Of a stretch of DNA of 64,000 bases, positions 46,179-55,845 are shown in pieces. The translations under genes were made by a program, and so were the position numbers. Below the pieces are notes generated by a model. That model was given only the letters and a program-made list of their open reading frames with translations. It was not told where the DNA came from and searched no databases. The stretch's first letter is position 1; every line of letters begins with the position of its first letter. The stretch covers positions 150,234,285 through 150,298,284 of the forward strand of contig CM062293.1 of assembly GCA_031216915.1 (NCBI GenBank), read 5' to 3'. The DNA is from Pictodentalium vernedei (taxonomy: Eukaryota > Mollusca > Scaphopoda > Dentaliida > Dentaliidae).

Positions 46179-46296
46179 GTGGCAGGTACTCGACAGAAGC
46201 CATGACCAATTATGGCTTATCTTTATTCACATTAGGAACATAATTTACAGCTAAACTCTTCCGGCGCCGCTGTAACATGAATGCAATCCCGAGCAA

Positions 46297-46313
46297 CCAC
46301 CCCCCCCCCCCCC
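46297..46313. repeat. Poly-C run
   Basis: About 16 consecutive C then CTCTCTCC. Confidence 0.85.
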
Positions 46314-46390
46314 TCTCTCCCCCTCCACCGCAATGACTGTTTCAGTGCTCTAATTACGAAGGGAACAGAGAATCTAAATTTAAGAAATCT

Positions 46391-47230
46391 CGGTAGCACA
46401 GTAGCCTAGTGTTTACGGCGTTGTATTTCAAACCGAAAGGTCCACGGTTCGATCCCCGCCAGTGATAGCTGCGTTATGTCCCGATACCAACCGCAATACC
46501 TTGCAGTGATTGGTCAATGCCTCGTTGATTTTATTTTTATTTTATGTCGCCAGGCATGCCCATATATCTGCTGTCAGCGATTCTTATGTCCACTGTCAAG
46601 GAAAGCGTCTCGTTGCCATGAGCAACGGTTCATTGCAATGTCTTTTTTCACTTGAAATCAACTGAGACAAATACATTTAACTGAAGTAAAATACACACAA
46701 AAGTACCGTTATTACTTACAAAAAGATTAGTTATGTAAACATGGGTAATTATTTATGAAACCGCATAGATTATAAGGTCTCTTTTCATTAATTTACTGTA
46801 ACATAAACTGAAACGAATCGAGAGCATCTCGCGTACGTAAACATTGAATAAAGATTTTTTTTCCAATTCAATTTTACTTGTGCAAGAACGGGACATATAC
46901 GTTATTCTGACAGCCGAGGTTGAATATATGCTTCATGCAGGGAACGTGAGACCATGTCCCCTGTCAACAAACAGAATAACTTATAATGCCCCTGGGCAAG
47001 GTACTTCATCGCGATTACCCACTTTGGGACACCTTCGCGCTGCGTATTAACGCGTACTGTACGTCGATGGTGCACTTACCTTCACCCAATGCTAGCCCTG
47101 CTAATGCGGAGTTAGTACATCGGGGAGAACGAGATGCTCGCCGCTGCTTGGTGGGTCTCTCCGGTTTCCTCCACTCGTAAACTGTCCGACACGAGGTGAC
47201 GAAAGTGTTGTTAAGCCCTAATAAAACATT
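46391..47230 (+). mobile_element. SINE S5: tRNA-like head, type-a end, split by ~500 bp
   Basis: Head 46391-46482 (CGGTAGCACAGTAGCC ... GGTCCACGGTTCGATCCCCG, TAGCTGCGTTATGTCC) ends abruptly. The expected next words, CCTGGGCAAGGTACTTCA, appear at 46991, followed by the normal body and a GTTGTTAAGCCCTAATAAA end. TTATGTCCC at 46474 and TTATAATGCCCC at 46981 bracket the roughly 498-bp intervening DNA as an imperfect target duplication. Confidence 0.78.
46483..46980. mobile_element. Unclassified insertion inside a SINE
   Basis: DNA interrupting the SINE at 46391-47230. No terminal inverted repeats or tail seen; contains TTTATTTTTATTTTATGTCG near its left edge, possibly an old A-rich tail on the minus strand. 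Identity unknown. Confidence 0.45.
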
Positions 47231-47416
47231 AAATAAATCTGGACCTTCTGGTATAAGTTTGTTGACAGATGATTGAGAGAGGGACAGCTTTTAAGTATGG
47301 AAGCGCAAGTAGATTAGAGCAGACCAGTCGCTGCATGTTCCAGTTTTTTGGGTTGGCCAACTCTACAAAATCGAAGCGATAGTTGGTAAGAACCGCGGTG
47401 ATAACCGGTTCATATT

Positions 47417-48896
47417 TGTCAAGGTGATAGCTAAAAGTTGCGATTTTGTTGTATAAAAGTGTAAATATTTTCGATAATTTTTCTGAATGGGTTAAACATA
47501 AAACTTAAAGATAGATATGTAACGGACCCCGAAAACAGGTTTGTCAGAGATTCTAAATGAGGCATGGAATTTAATGCCCATTATGGCATTATGGTGTTCA
47601 ACGTCATATGGGCTTCTGATAACAGATCAATAGTAAGAGAGACAATATTCTCTTCTGTAAGATTTATCTGCGTAATTAAAGCCAGTTGAAATCTAATTGT
47701 AGAATACATTGCATCACATATGTTCTGGACACACACCCATATTACGCATCTATCCTGTCTCCGAAATGTCAAAAGATACCAAAATGCGAGTCTTTCAAAG
47801 GAACTTCAAAGCGAGCGTTAAATTAAGATAGATCTAAGCGGCCAAGTTCAAGAGAAGCGATTAACTGAGAATTAATGTTCTGGCTATCTGAATAAAAATC
47901 GGGGGATTTCTCGTAAAATTGATTCCAGCCAATTCCAGTCGGAAGGTGTGTAAGGCTGTGGGTCGTTGCGAGGCAGTTGGCCTGCAGACACCTAGAGAAG
48001 GTCCGAATTTAACCTTGGCCATCGAGGGTCATAGGCACCGAGAAAGTCCGCGTATTGTCGTAACCTTGTGAGGGTTGTAAGGAACCGATTGTTGTTTGTT
48101 AACGGTTGCGAACCGTAGTGTCATAGTAGCCAAAGAAGTAAAAGCTGTAACGTTGAGGTCTAGAAACCGTGTTAAGAGCTTGAGTGAGCGCTGGAGTAGC
48201 TCGTGAGTTAAAATAGTTTTAGGCGGTGCGAGAATTGGTGAAGTTGAGAACACTTTGCAGAATATTTTTATGTAAACTTTGTCAAGTATATATCTGAAGG
48301 CGAAGAATAACTTAACCCTGTGAGAACCAGACAAAGCGCAAAGTGATCGTGAACTGTGGTAGACGCCGATTGAATTGTGGTTGAACTGTGAGAACGCTGA
48401 TAGATTCGCACAAGCTGAACATTACATGTGTTAAGCCCAACTGACGGTGAAGTTAACCCTGCGAGGAGGAAGCAACGAGAAGTGAATAGACACTTGGTAT
48501 TCATCACAAACCGTGAGAGGATGAAGATGATGTGAGGTCGATCCATCGGACACAGATAGCTGTGGGAGACGTCGACGGCCCTAAAGAATAAACTTTTATT
48601 CGCGCAATTAGTGTATTCATATGGATAATTTTGTGAGTAATTTGTTTCATTTCATATTATATTTCTTCGCACATATAAATAAATAATCTTTCAGTGAATT
48701 ATTGTTGATCACCCTTTGGCGTTGTAAGCCACAGGCACCTTCCGGAATCCTAAGAGTCCCAAGCGGACAGGGCATTAATAAGGTGGCAAAGTTTACGTTC
48801 GAACTGGGGTTCAGACGAAAGTCACTGGCTGTCGGCTGAGCACTGATGAAAACATAAAATTTTCCTCCATCATTTCAACCCCGTTATCCTGCGACA
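47417..48896 (+). mobile_element. Solo LTR, family 1, copy b
   Basis: 1480 bp, TGTCAAGGTG ... TCCTGCGACA, with a perfect 5-bp duplication ATATT (47412-47416, 48897-48901). TATAAAAG occurs at about 47451 and AATAAA at about 48588, suggesting plus orientation. The sister copy is at 35056-36535. No adjoining internal region or second LTR in phase. The 101- and 92-codon minus frames are non-coding by-products. Confidence 0.92.
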
Positions 48897-48985
48897 ATAT
48901 TACACCCACCGCAAAAGCAAAATGTGATTGTTGGTTACAATGAGGCATCATTCAGACATAGGGCCAACTGCTGTCATAATATGTG

Positions 48986-49335
48986 GGACCCGGTGCCTCA
49001 GTGGTTTAGAGGATTGGGCGTCAACCCGAAAGGTCCACGGTTCAATCCTGACCAGCGGTAACTGCGTTGTGCTTGGGCAAGACACCTAATCCCCATTGCC
49101 CACGTGAGGGCACGATGGCGTTGTTTACTAAGGCGTGCTATACGTCGATGGTACACCTGTCTTCAACCAATGCTAACCCTGCTTGTGTGGAGTTGGTATG
49201 TTGGTGAGCTGACAGTTGCTCGCCGTTGCTCGGTTCTCTCCGGTACCCCGGCTTCCTCCACCCGTAAAAGTGCCATGGTCATGATAAGCCATTGTGCAGA
49301 AATATGTGACCTTAAACATAAATAAATATAAATGT
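48986..49335 (+). mobile_element. SINE S7: tRNA-like head, type-b 3' end
   Basis: CCGGTGCCTCAGTGGTTTAG and GGTCCACGGTTCAATCC head boxes, a body with CTTGGGCAAGACACC, and the end GCAGAAATATGTGACCTTAAACATAAAT. Flanks TGTCATAATATGTG and CGTCATAATGTGTG (13 or so bp, two differences) form the duplication. It lies directly 5' of the next SINE. Confidence 0.88.
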
Positions 49336-49349
49336 CGTCATAATGTGTG

Positions 49350-50092
49350 GGCCCCGATGCATCAGTGGGTAGAGTATTGGGCATCAATCTGAAAGGTGCA
49401 CGGTTCGATCCTGACCAGCGGTAACTGCGTTGTGTCCTTGGGCAAGATACTTAATCCCAATTGCCCAAGTGGCGCTGTGTACCATGGTGTACTGCACGTG
49501 GATGATGCACGTGACTTCAACCGCTGCTAACTCTGCTTGTGCTTAGTAAGTTGGGGAGTCTGCCAGTTGCTCCCCGATGCTCGGTGGTTCTCATGGCCTA
49601 CTCTGGCTTCCTCCACTCGTAAAGCTTCCGACACTATGCGACCCTGATTGTTGAAAGTGTCGTTATTTATTTACGGTATTTATTTATTTTATTTTATTTT
49701 ATTTATTATTTATTTATTTGGGTTTTGATGACACTTTTGACAGCCAGGGTCACCTCGTGTCAGACAGTTCTAGGGGTGGAAGAAGCCGGAGTACCTGCAG
49801 AGAGAACCACCGAACAGCGACGAGAAACTGTCAGATTACCCAACGTATTAACTCCGCACAAGCAGGGTTAGCATTGGTTGAAGACAGGTGCACCATCGAC
49901 ATGCTGTCCGCCTTAGTACACAGCACCACCGTGCCCCCACGTGGGCAATCGGATTATGTGCCTTGCCCAATGACGCAACGCAGTTTTCCGTGGCGGGGAT
50001 CGAACCGTGGACCTTTTGGTTTGAAATTCAATGCCGTAACCACTGAGCCACCACACCCCCGAAAGTGTCGTTAAATCCAAATAAAGAATATA
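49350..50092 (+). mobile_element. SINE S8: tRNA-like head, interrupted near its 3' end
   Basis: Head GCATCAGTGGGTAGAGTATT and GGTGCACGGTTCGATCC; the body is normal. Its 3' end GAAAGTGTCGTTA is split by an inverted SINE (49666-50060), after which GAAAGTGTCGTTAAATCCAA resumes. Confidence 0.88.
49666..50060 (-). mobile_element. SINE S9: tRNA-like head, type-a end, inserted in S8
   Basis: On the minus strand: GGTGGCTCAGTGGTTACGGC, GGTCCACGGTTCGATCCCCG, GGGCAAGGCACATAATCC ... GTGTCATCAAAACCC and an (AATA)n-type tail. A perfect 13-bp duplication GAAAGTGTCGTTA lies at 49653-49665 and 50061-50073, inside the older SINE. Confidence 0.93.
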
Positions 50093-50164
50093 AATAGTGA
50101 TTTTATGTAGAACTTGGAATACTGAATTCATTCTAATTACTGGTGGTTGCGTCGAGTGTATAAG

Positions 50165-50460
50165 AATAGTGATCACAAAAGTGGGCAGAGTATTTCGATG
50201 GGATCGTGACTATGTCGATTGCGACGCGATCCTGTTGAAATTATCTGCCCTTGTTAATGTCCATAAAACTCTAATCTCACTTGTTCAGACAAGAAATGCT
50301 CGAACATTGAATCTCAGGTGCTATTTTCGTTTGTTTTTCTCGCTTCTGTCTTCATTTAACAATCTTTTTTAGAAAATATCGACCAACTGGTGTAAATGTA
50401 TCGTGTGTTTGCGATCTGGTCGCGAAATAAACCCCACTGTGATTACAGCACTGTAACAGA
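50165..50460. mobile_element. Palindromic family K, copy 4
   Basis: GTGGGCAGAGTATTTCGATGG / CCTGTTGAAATTATCTGCCC centre around GACGCGATCC. The right flank includes GAACATTGAATCTCAGGTGC and GATTACAGCACTGTAAC. Best-preserved flank of the family; used as its reference here. Confidence 0.6.
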
Positions 50461-50585
50461 TCTCATAAATCAATGTAGTGTGTCGCTTAGACAGGTCATT
50501 GACTCAATTGGCACCCGAAACTCCTAACGCTCATTTCCAAGCCTGTCTATCTTTTATTTTATGGGGAATGTGTGATGCAGTCACT

Positions 50586-51030
50586 CAGTCCAGCTAGAAA
50601 TTCCAGTTTTCATTATCTCCCTTGATATACAGTGCAAGTAGAAATTGTCCGTCGCGCGAGCGGGGCTAACCGTCTTGGGACGGCTCTGGCCACTAGTCTA
50701 TTATTTAAAAGGGACGTGGGTAATTCAGTGAGTAAGTTACTCAGTCCAGCTAGAAATTCAGGCTTTGATTATCTCCCTTGATATGCAATGCAACTAGAAA
50801 TTTTCCGACGCACGCGCGGGTCTAACCGTCCTTGGACGGGTCGTCCCACTTGTCTACTATATAAATGGGGAGTGTGTAATTCGGTAATTCGGCCTCTCAA
50901 TTATTCAGTCCAGCTAGAAATTCTGGCTTTGATAATCTGAATTGACATGCAATGTAGCCAGATACTTTTCATTGCGTGGTCGGGGCTAAGCGCCCTGGTT
51001 TGAATCGACTGGCTAGTTGGGCATATATAC
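50586..51030. repeat. Tandem repeat family P, about 2.7 units
   Basis: CAGTCCAGCTAGAAATTC starts units at 50586, 50742 and 50906 (periods 156 and 164). Units share GATTATCTCCCTTGATATGC and CTAACCGTC(C)TTGG. Same family as 4471-4742, opposite orientation. Confidence 0.8.
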
Positions 51031-51397
51031 CCTATGGGTCACGGTTTTCGCGAAGGCAAGGCAGTATACGTTAAAAACTCCCACCGTGCAAATTTTATCA
51101 TTCATGTACTCGCAGTTTGATTTACACCTGTTACAGCAACCCTGCGTGTGTACAACTGATACAAAAATATAATACGACACCCCGTCTTTTTTACAGAAAT
51201 GCTATACGTTCTGCTCCCACCTGTGAAAATAAATGTTTGTAATGGAATACAAAAAATGTTCAGAACGCCAAATTATATCAGTAAAAATCTCATTCAACAA
51301 CATATTACCTTGTTCGCATTCCTTTTTTCATTAGAACTACGTGTTTACTTGATTAGGGGACTGCATGTTCCATGCGCGTATACAACTGACGTCAACC

Positions 51398-51618
51398 TTA
51401 ACCTTTTACCTGACACGAAAGAGTGACGACACTTCAAAACAAAATTCTCGAATAACTAATTTTTTCTTCATCTTTTGCGTCAAAGAGCTCGTTCCAATGA
51501 GGGGTCATACGCTATGGTATTGAGACAAAAAAAATGAGGAAAAAATAATGAAAACCGAATGGAGATTTTTACGAATAGCGCTTATCGGGTTTTGCCGGTA
51601 CATTTAATAAAACATTAA
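51398..51618. mobile_element. MITE family A, subtype with GAGCTCGTTCC centre
   Basis: TTAACCTTTTACCTGACACG ... GAATAGCGCTTATCGGG ... CATTAA. Centre AGAGCTCGTTCCAATGAGGG. Similar to 19635-19863. Confidence 0.68.
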
Positions 51619-51726
51619 TGGCCCACTGGTAAACTGAAAACCTAATAGTTCTCAGCTGCATGGCAATAGTATCCGTTACCCCTATTTAAAAATCTTATCA
51701 CACTCTGAAGGTTGACCCAACCAACT

Positions 51727-51744
51727 CCCCCCCCCCCCCCCCCC
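51727..51744. repeat. Poly-C run
   Basis: About 18 consecutive C. Confidence 0.85.
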
Positions 51745-51947
51745 GAAAAAATAGAATAATAACAACAGTTGAGGTGCGATATTGTGTCCTGAGAACAATG
51801 AATCCGGGATTTGGTTTCCGTAGAACGAAAGGCGTTCCCATGCGCGCGTAATACTGGAATTAATTCTTGCCGATTTGTTGTGGTGGCAAAAGTCACACTT
51901 TTCGGTTATGCAGTTTGTGAGGTGTTACACCACAAATTGCATGACAA

Positions 51948-52650
51948 AATAGATGTTCATGGACAAAATGCCCATAGAATAAATACCCTTGGTCAAAATA
52001 CCCTTTGGATAAATGCTCTCGGGACAAAATAACCTTATGATAAAATGTCCTCAATGGAAATGCATGGGTGGACGAAATGCCCTGAGAACAAAACCCACAT
52101 ACTTCTGAAGATGGAAAGAAATGCAATAACATGCAGCTGCCAAACTGGTGAACTTGGTGGTTAGTGGTTTTAGTTTTTTGGGAAAGTGTTGCTGTTGGAG
52201 GTAAGTTACATTATGGTATGAAATTTAGTAGCCCCCCCCCCCCCCCCCCCCCCCCCGTCTCTCCTCTGCCGTCAATTATAAATTAATTACTATTTTATTT
52301 TCTCATACAATTTCTTAATCCTTATCCAAGCGAATTGGAGAGATCCGGCCATTGCTATTTACAAAACCCGCCATTCAAATTGTTTTAAGGTTTTTATTTT
52401 TTTTTTGTTTCAAAGACATAGTTTATGATCCTTCCTTGAACGAGCACATTGAGTTGGTTCATATGAAAGGTCATCAGCGTTTGTAAGACAAAGATGAAAA
52501 TATTTTGTTGATTTCGGGTATTATGTCTTAATGCCATTCTATCCACTCATTTAAATTCCCTGAGAGCATTTTATCCTTAGGGTATTTTGTCCAAAGGCAT
52601 TATGTCCGAGGGCATTTTGTCTGATGGGCATTCTGTCCGGATACTGAACA
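51948..52650. mobile_element. Foldback family M with repeated GACAAAATGCCC words
   Basis: Left arm (51950-52095) repeats variants of GGACAAAATGCCC / GGATAAATGCTC. The right arm (52519-52645) repeats the complement, GGGCATTTTGTCC / GGCATTATGTCC. The middle holds a poly-C run (52232-52256) and a decayed family A segment (TTTATGATCCTTCCTTGAACGAG, 52420-52445). Same design as family I: terminal arms made of short direct repeats. Exact ends unknown. Confidence 0.65.
52232..52256. repeat. C25 homopolymer
   Basis: Longest C run in the window, inside family M. Confidence 0.9.
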
Positions 52651-52866
52651 GCGACGTATCCTGATTGCATGGATCCGTTTGACATTTGAATTGCTCCAAT
52701 ACAGGTGACAAAAATAAAGAATAATTAATTGGCTTGCTTCATTATGGGGAATATTTCAAAAGCTTGGAAATACTAAACAGTAAACGGGTCAATTTGTTAA
52801 GCCCAGTCAGAACCATTTCCTTCAACGACAACGGCCTGAATGAGATCATCTTAAATATATACACTC

Positions 52867-53017
52867 AGAACGACACACGCGTGTGAATGGATTAATCGAT
52901 GTGGCACGAGTGCCAGCGCGGAAGGATAAAACGAGAGGCCGCAGGCCTTGAGTTTTATCCTTCCCCGATGGTACAAGTGCCATATCGATTAACCCATTCA
53001 CACGCGTGTGTCGTTCT
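52867..53017. mobile_element. Orphan hairpin element, 151 bp
   Basis: AGAACGACACACGCGTGTGA at the left pairs with TCACACGCGTGTGTCGTTCT at the right; inner arms AATGGATTAATCGAT / ATCGATTAACCCATT and AAGGATAAAAC / GTTTTATCCTT. The ends are themselves palindromic (ACACGCGTGT). No other copy. Confidence 0.7.
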
Positions 53018-53151
53018 GTGCTTATTTCACAACTTCACACCTATAAAAACAATTATTAGAAGGACAGTCGGCTATTCATTTGACAACTATCAACAAAAAA
53101 AACACATTTTATCGCCAACCAAATTTGCGAGGGGAACCCGTGTTACTATTT

Positions 53152-53219
53152 CGTCCCCTGAGTTCCAATGTGTTCTATTTGCATACTGGCACATAGAACA
53201 CTTTGGAACTCAGGAGACG
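53152..53219. mobile_element. MITE family J, copy 2 (68 bp)
   Basis: CGTCCCCTGAGTTCCAATGTG / inverted CGTCTCCTGAGTTCCAAAGTG, loop about 18 bp, flanked by ATTT on both sides (53148-53151, 53220-53223) as in copy 1. Confidence 0.82.
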
Positions 53220-53506
53220 ATTTTTAGCTATCGCTAGCGATTCAGATTGTAAATGCGTTGCACGATTTGTAGAACATTCCAGTGAAATTTCGCTTCTATT
53301 TAAAAATAGTCCGTCAACGATTCCCGTTCCGCACATATGTGCGGAACAGATTTTCATTTTCCGCATGGTTTGGTGTTTCTGTAGATGGGGATTACATAGA
53401 ATAGGAGCGTAATAAATAGCAATAGCCTCTTAGGGGTGTGGGATTGAATACTTACTAATCCTTCTGTCGATTTATGTATTAGTTGTGTGTTGTCTACTGC
53501 CAGACA

Positions 53507-53897
53507 GGGGGCGCGGAGGCGTTGCGGTAACCGAAGTTAAGCAACATCTAGCCCGGTTAATACTCGGATGGATGACCGTCTGAGCGATCGATTCGGACTT
53601 CCGCGTTGTGTCCTTGGGCAAGGCACTTAACCCCGATTGTCCACATAGGGACACGGTGACGCCGTGTACTAAGGCGTACTGCACGTCGATTCTGCGCATG
53701 TCTTCAACCAATCTAACCCTGCCTGTGCTGCAGTGTGGGGTTACGATGTTGGGAGCTGGCAGCTGCTTGTCGTTGCTCATTGGTTCTCTCCGGGTACTCC
53801 GGCTTCCTCCACCCGTAAAGCTGCCACGGTCATGATTAGCCATTGCGCATATGTATGTGACCTTAACCACCAATAAATAAATAAATAAATAATAAAT
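53507..53897 (+). mobile_element. SINE S10: 5S rRNA-like head, type-b 3' end
   Basis: GAAGTTAAGCAACATCTAGC, CCGGTTAATACTCGGATGG and ATGACCGTCTGAG match the 5S internal promoter. The body begins GTGTCCTTGGGCAAGGCAC; the 3' end is GATTAGCCATTGCGCATATGTATGTGACC plus (AATA)n. Duplication TACTGCCAGRCA at 53495-53506 and 53898-53909. The 169-codon minus frame across it is incidental. Confidence 0.93.
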
Positions 53898-54185
53898 TAC
53901 TGCCAGGCAACTACCTTTCTTTTGTTTTACGAAAAAACATATGCATACCGCGTTGAAAGAGTTAACGACCCAGGTGACCACAGGAATGTGCCCAACAATT
54001 TAAAGATCAAGTTTGTTCATAAATTACTTCAGAAAAAAATATTTAAAAAACGTGGGCAATTAATACCATTCAGTATATCGTGATTCCTAAGAGCCTCTCT
54101 ATTTCTATCATTTTATCGCCAGGGATGCAGTGGGTAACAACGCGTAACTGTTTAGAAGACCAACGACGGTGAGATTAAAGCTAAG

Positions 54186-54869
54186 GGTGTCTTCCCACTA
54201 GACCAATTCCCTTTAGACCAATTCCCTTTAGGCCAATTCCCAAAAGACCAATTCCCCTCAGACCAACTACATACTGTTATTAATTAAGGGTTGATTAAGG
54301 ATAATTAAGAAAACATTTATTTACTGATAATCACTTTATTTGATACAAAAAAATATTTATATGCATAACATACAAAAAATAGAGGTTTATAACATTTCAG
54401 CATAGCTCAGTACATATAATATTTTACAAAAAATGAGGTTCCCAGAGGGTGAATTTTGGTGATGCCACCCTGCACAGCAGAGTAGCATCACTAAATTCCC
54501 CCTCTGTGAACCTCAACCTGAATCAAGGTCTCAAACCGAAAGAGGTACCCAGAGGATAAACTGGCCCACTGTATGGAATAGGAACAGCAAATTCACCCTC
54601 TGAGGACCTCATTTTGCAAATGACAGACTGCGTATTTTCAGGCTTGAATATCAATAACATTAAATACATTTATAAATATTTATAAATATATCAAATTATT
54701 TATAAATATTTATAAATGCATTTAATGTTATTGATATTCAGTATTCAAATTATTGATATAGAATTATTTTTAAAGTAGAAGACATCAGTTGGTCTAAGGG
54801 GAATTGGTCTTCTGGGAATTGACCTCGTGGAAATCGGTCTAAAGGGAATTGGTCTAGTGGGAATGAACC
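54186..54869. mobile_element. Composite foldback family I, copy 2, with nested H
   Basis: GGTGTCTTCCCACTAGACC ... CTAGTGGGAATGAACC with a perfect 8-bp duplication AAGCTAAG (54178-54185, 54870-54877). It holds a left-truncated family H copy (about 54430-54646) in the same internal position as copy 1, and an inverted duplication of TTATAAATATTTATAAAT near 54670-54720. Confidence 0.88.
54430..54646. mobile_element. MITE family H, copy 3, nested in family I
   Basis: GAGGTTCCCAGAGGGTGAAT ... ATTTTCAGGCTTG, followed by AATATCAATAACATT as in copy 2. The left terminus is lost. Confidence 0.75.
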
Positions 54870-55251
54870 AAGCTAAGAAACGATGACAAGAACAAAGTGA
54901 ATGGATTAGGAAATTGTATGGTATCGGTTCAGTTAATGAATCGAGATTAGCAATTCATAAATAACATCAAAGAGGTTTTTGTCTTCTTAAAATTGTGGTT
55001 TTCTGTCATCCCTCCGTCAAAAGATACCTTTTTAGGTTTCTTTGTCATTACATATGGTTTCATCTTCTAGACCATGGTACATTCAAAAGCTTCGAGCTTG
55101 AATGTGAATTTATGTAAAGAATTTTTCTCACTACCATTCTGTACGTACGTTTACAACCGAACGGTAAGATGAGTGCGCTCCCTGCATATTTCTCTTATAA
55201 TTAGTATCATACAAGTCATAATTATACAAATGATCACGTATCAAGAAACTG

Positions 55252-55395
55252 TTAACCCTTTACAAATACGAAAAGCAGATGTCACTTGCAAATAAAATTC
55301 TTGAATAACTAAATTTTTTTCTCAGCTTTTGCTTTAAAAACATAGTTTATGACACCTCATTGGAACGAGCTCAGCGATGGGCTTGGTGGACCGAA
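55252..55395. mobile_element. MITE family A, left half
   Basis: TTAACCCTTTACAAATACG, then TTATGACACCTCATTGGAACGAGCTC; no right terminus. Confidence 0.55.
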
Positions 55396-55757
55396 AAATC
55401 AACATATATGATAGATACATAGATAGAAGCAGAGGGTCAGCAGCAAAGATTCTCCTATTCAATCGAACACATCCATAGACCCCCCCCCCCCCTTCCCCTA
55501 CATTAGAAGCCTTTCAGGCAGCCACAAGCCATCAAATTAGGAATGAATAAACGAGGATTCTGGGGCAGTCCGAGCCAAATAAACAATTGTCGGGTTGGGT
55601 AGTAACTAGATATATTCCCCTTGAATCGAACAAACCCTCTAATCACACCTCCTTCCAATGACGGGACATTTGATCACATAACAACCAAGTGCCGCTTTAG
55701 AAACCACAACAGACACCACACCATGGCCGCTCATATGGGCTACATGACAACCCCACA

Positions 55758-55845
55758 TGACGTAACTGGTCACGTGACTACGACGTCACTTCTGGGGGTC
55801 TCTCAACTGGGGGATAAAAGGTGCGAGCACTACTACTGACACAGA
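55758..55845 (+). promoter_or_regulatory. Putative promoter: CRE, E-box, CRE, TATA-like
   Basis: In order: TGACGTAA (55758-55765, CRE-like), TCACGTGA (55770-55777, palindromic E-box), CGACGTCA (55781-55788, CRE with one mismatch), then GATAAAAG (55813-55820, TATA-like), with a possible start site about 25-30 bp downstream near 55843. Spacing suits plus-strand transcription. No coding exon can be tied to it within the window, so it may serve a first non-coding exon, or be chance. The 72-codon frame over it is incidental. Confidence 0.4.

Noticed and set aside
48029..48546. Minus frames of 101 and 92 codons conserved in the copy near 35.4-35.9 kb
   Set aside because: Conservation follows from both being copies of the same LTR; frames are short and differ in ends.
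35056..48896. Segmental inverted duplication
   Set aside because: Homology stops exactly at TG...CA ends with different 5-bp duplications at the two sites, so independent LTR insertions explain it.
53472..53981. 169-codon minus-strand frame
   Set aside because: It lies across SINE S10 and its (AATA)n tail; similar peptides appear wherever the SINE body occurs.
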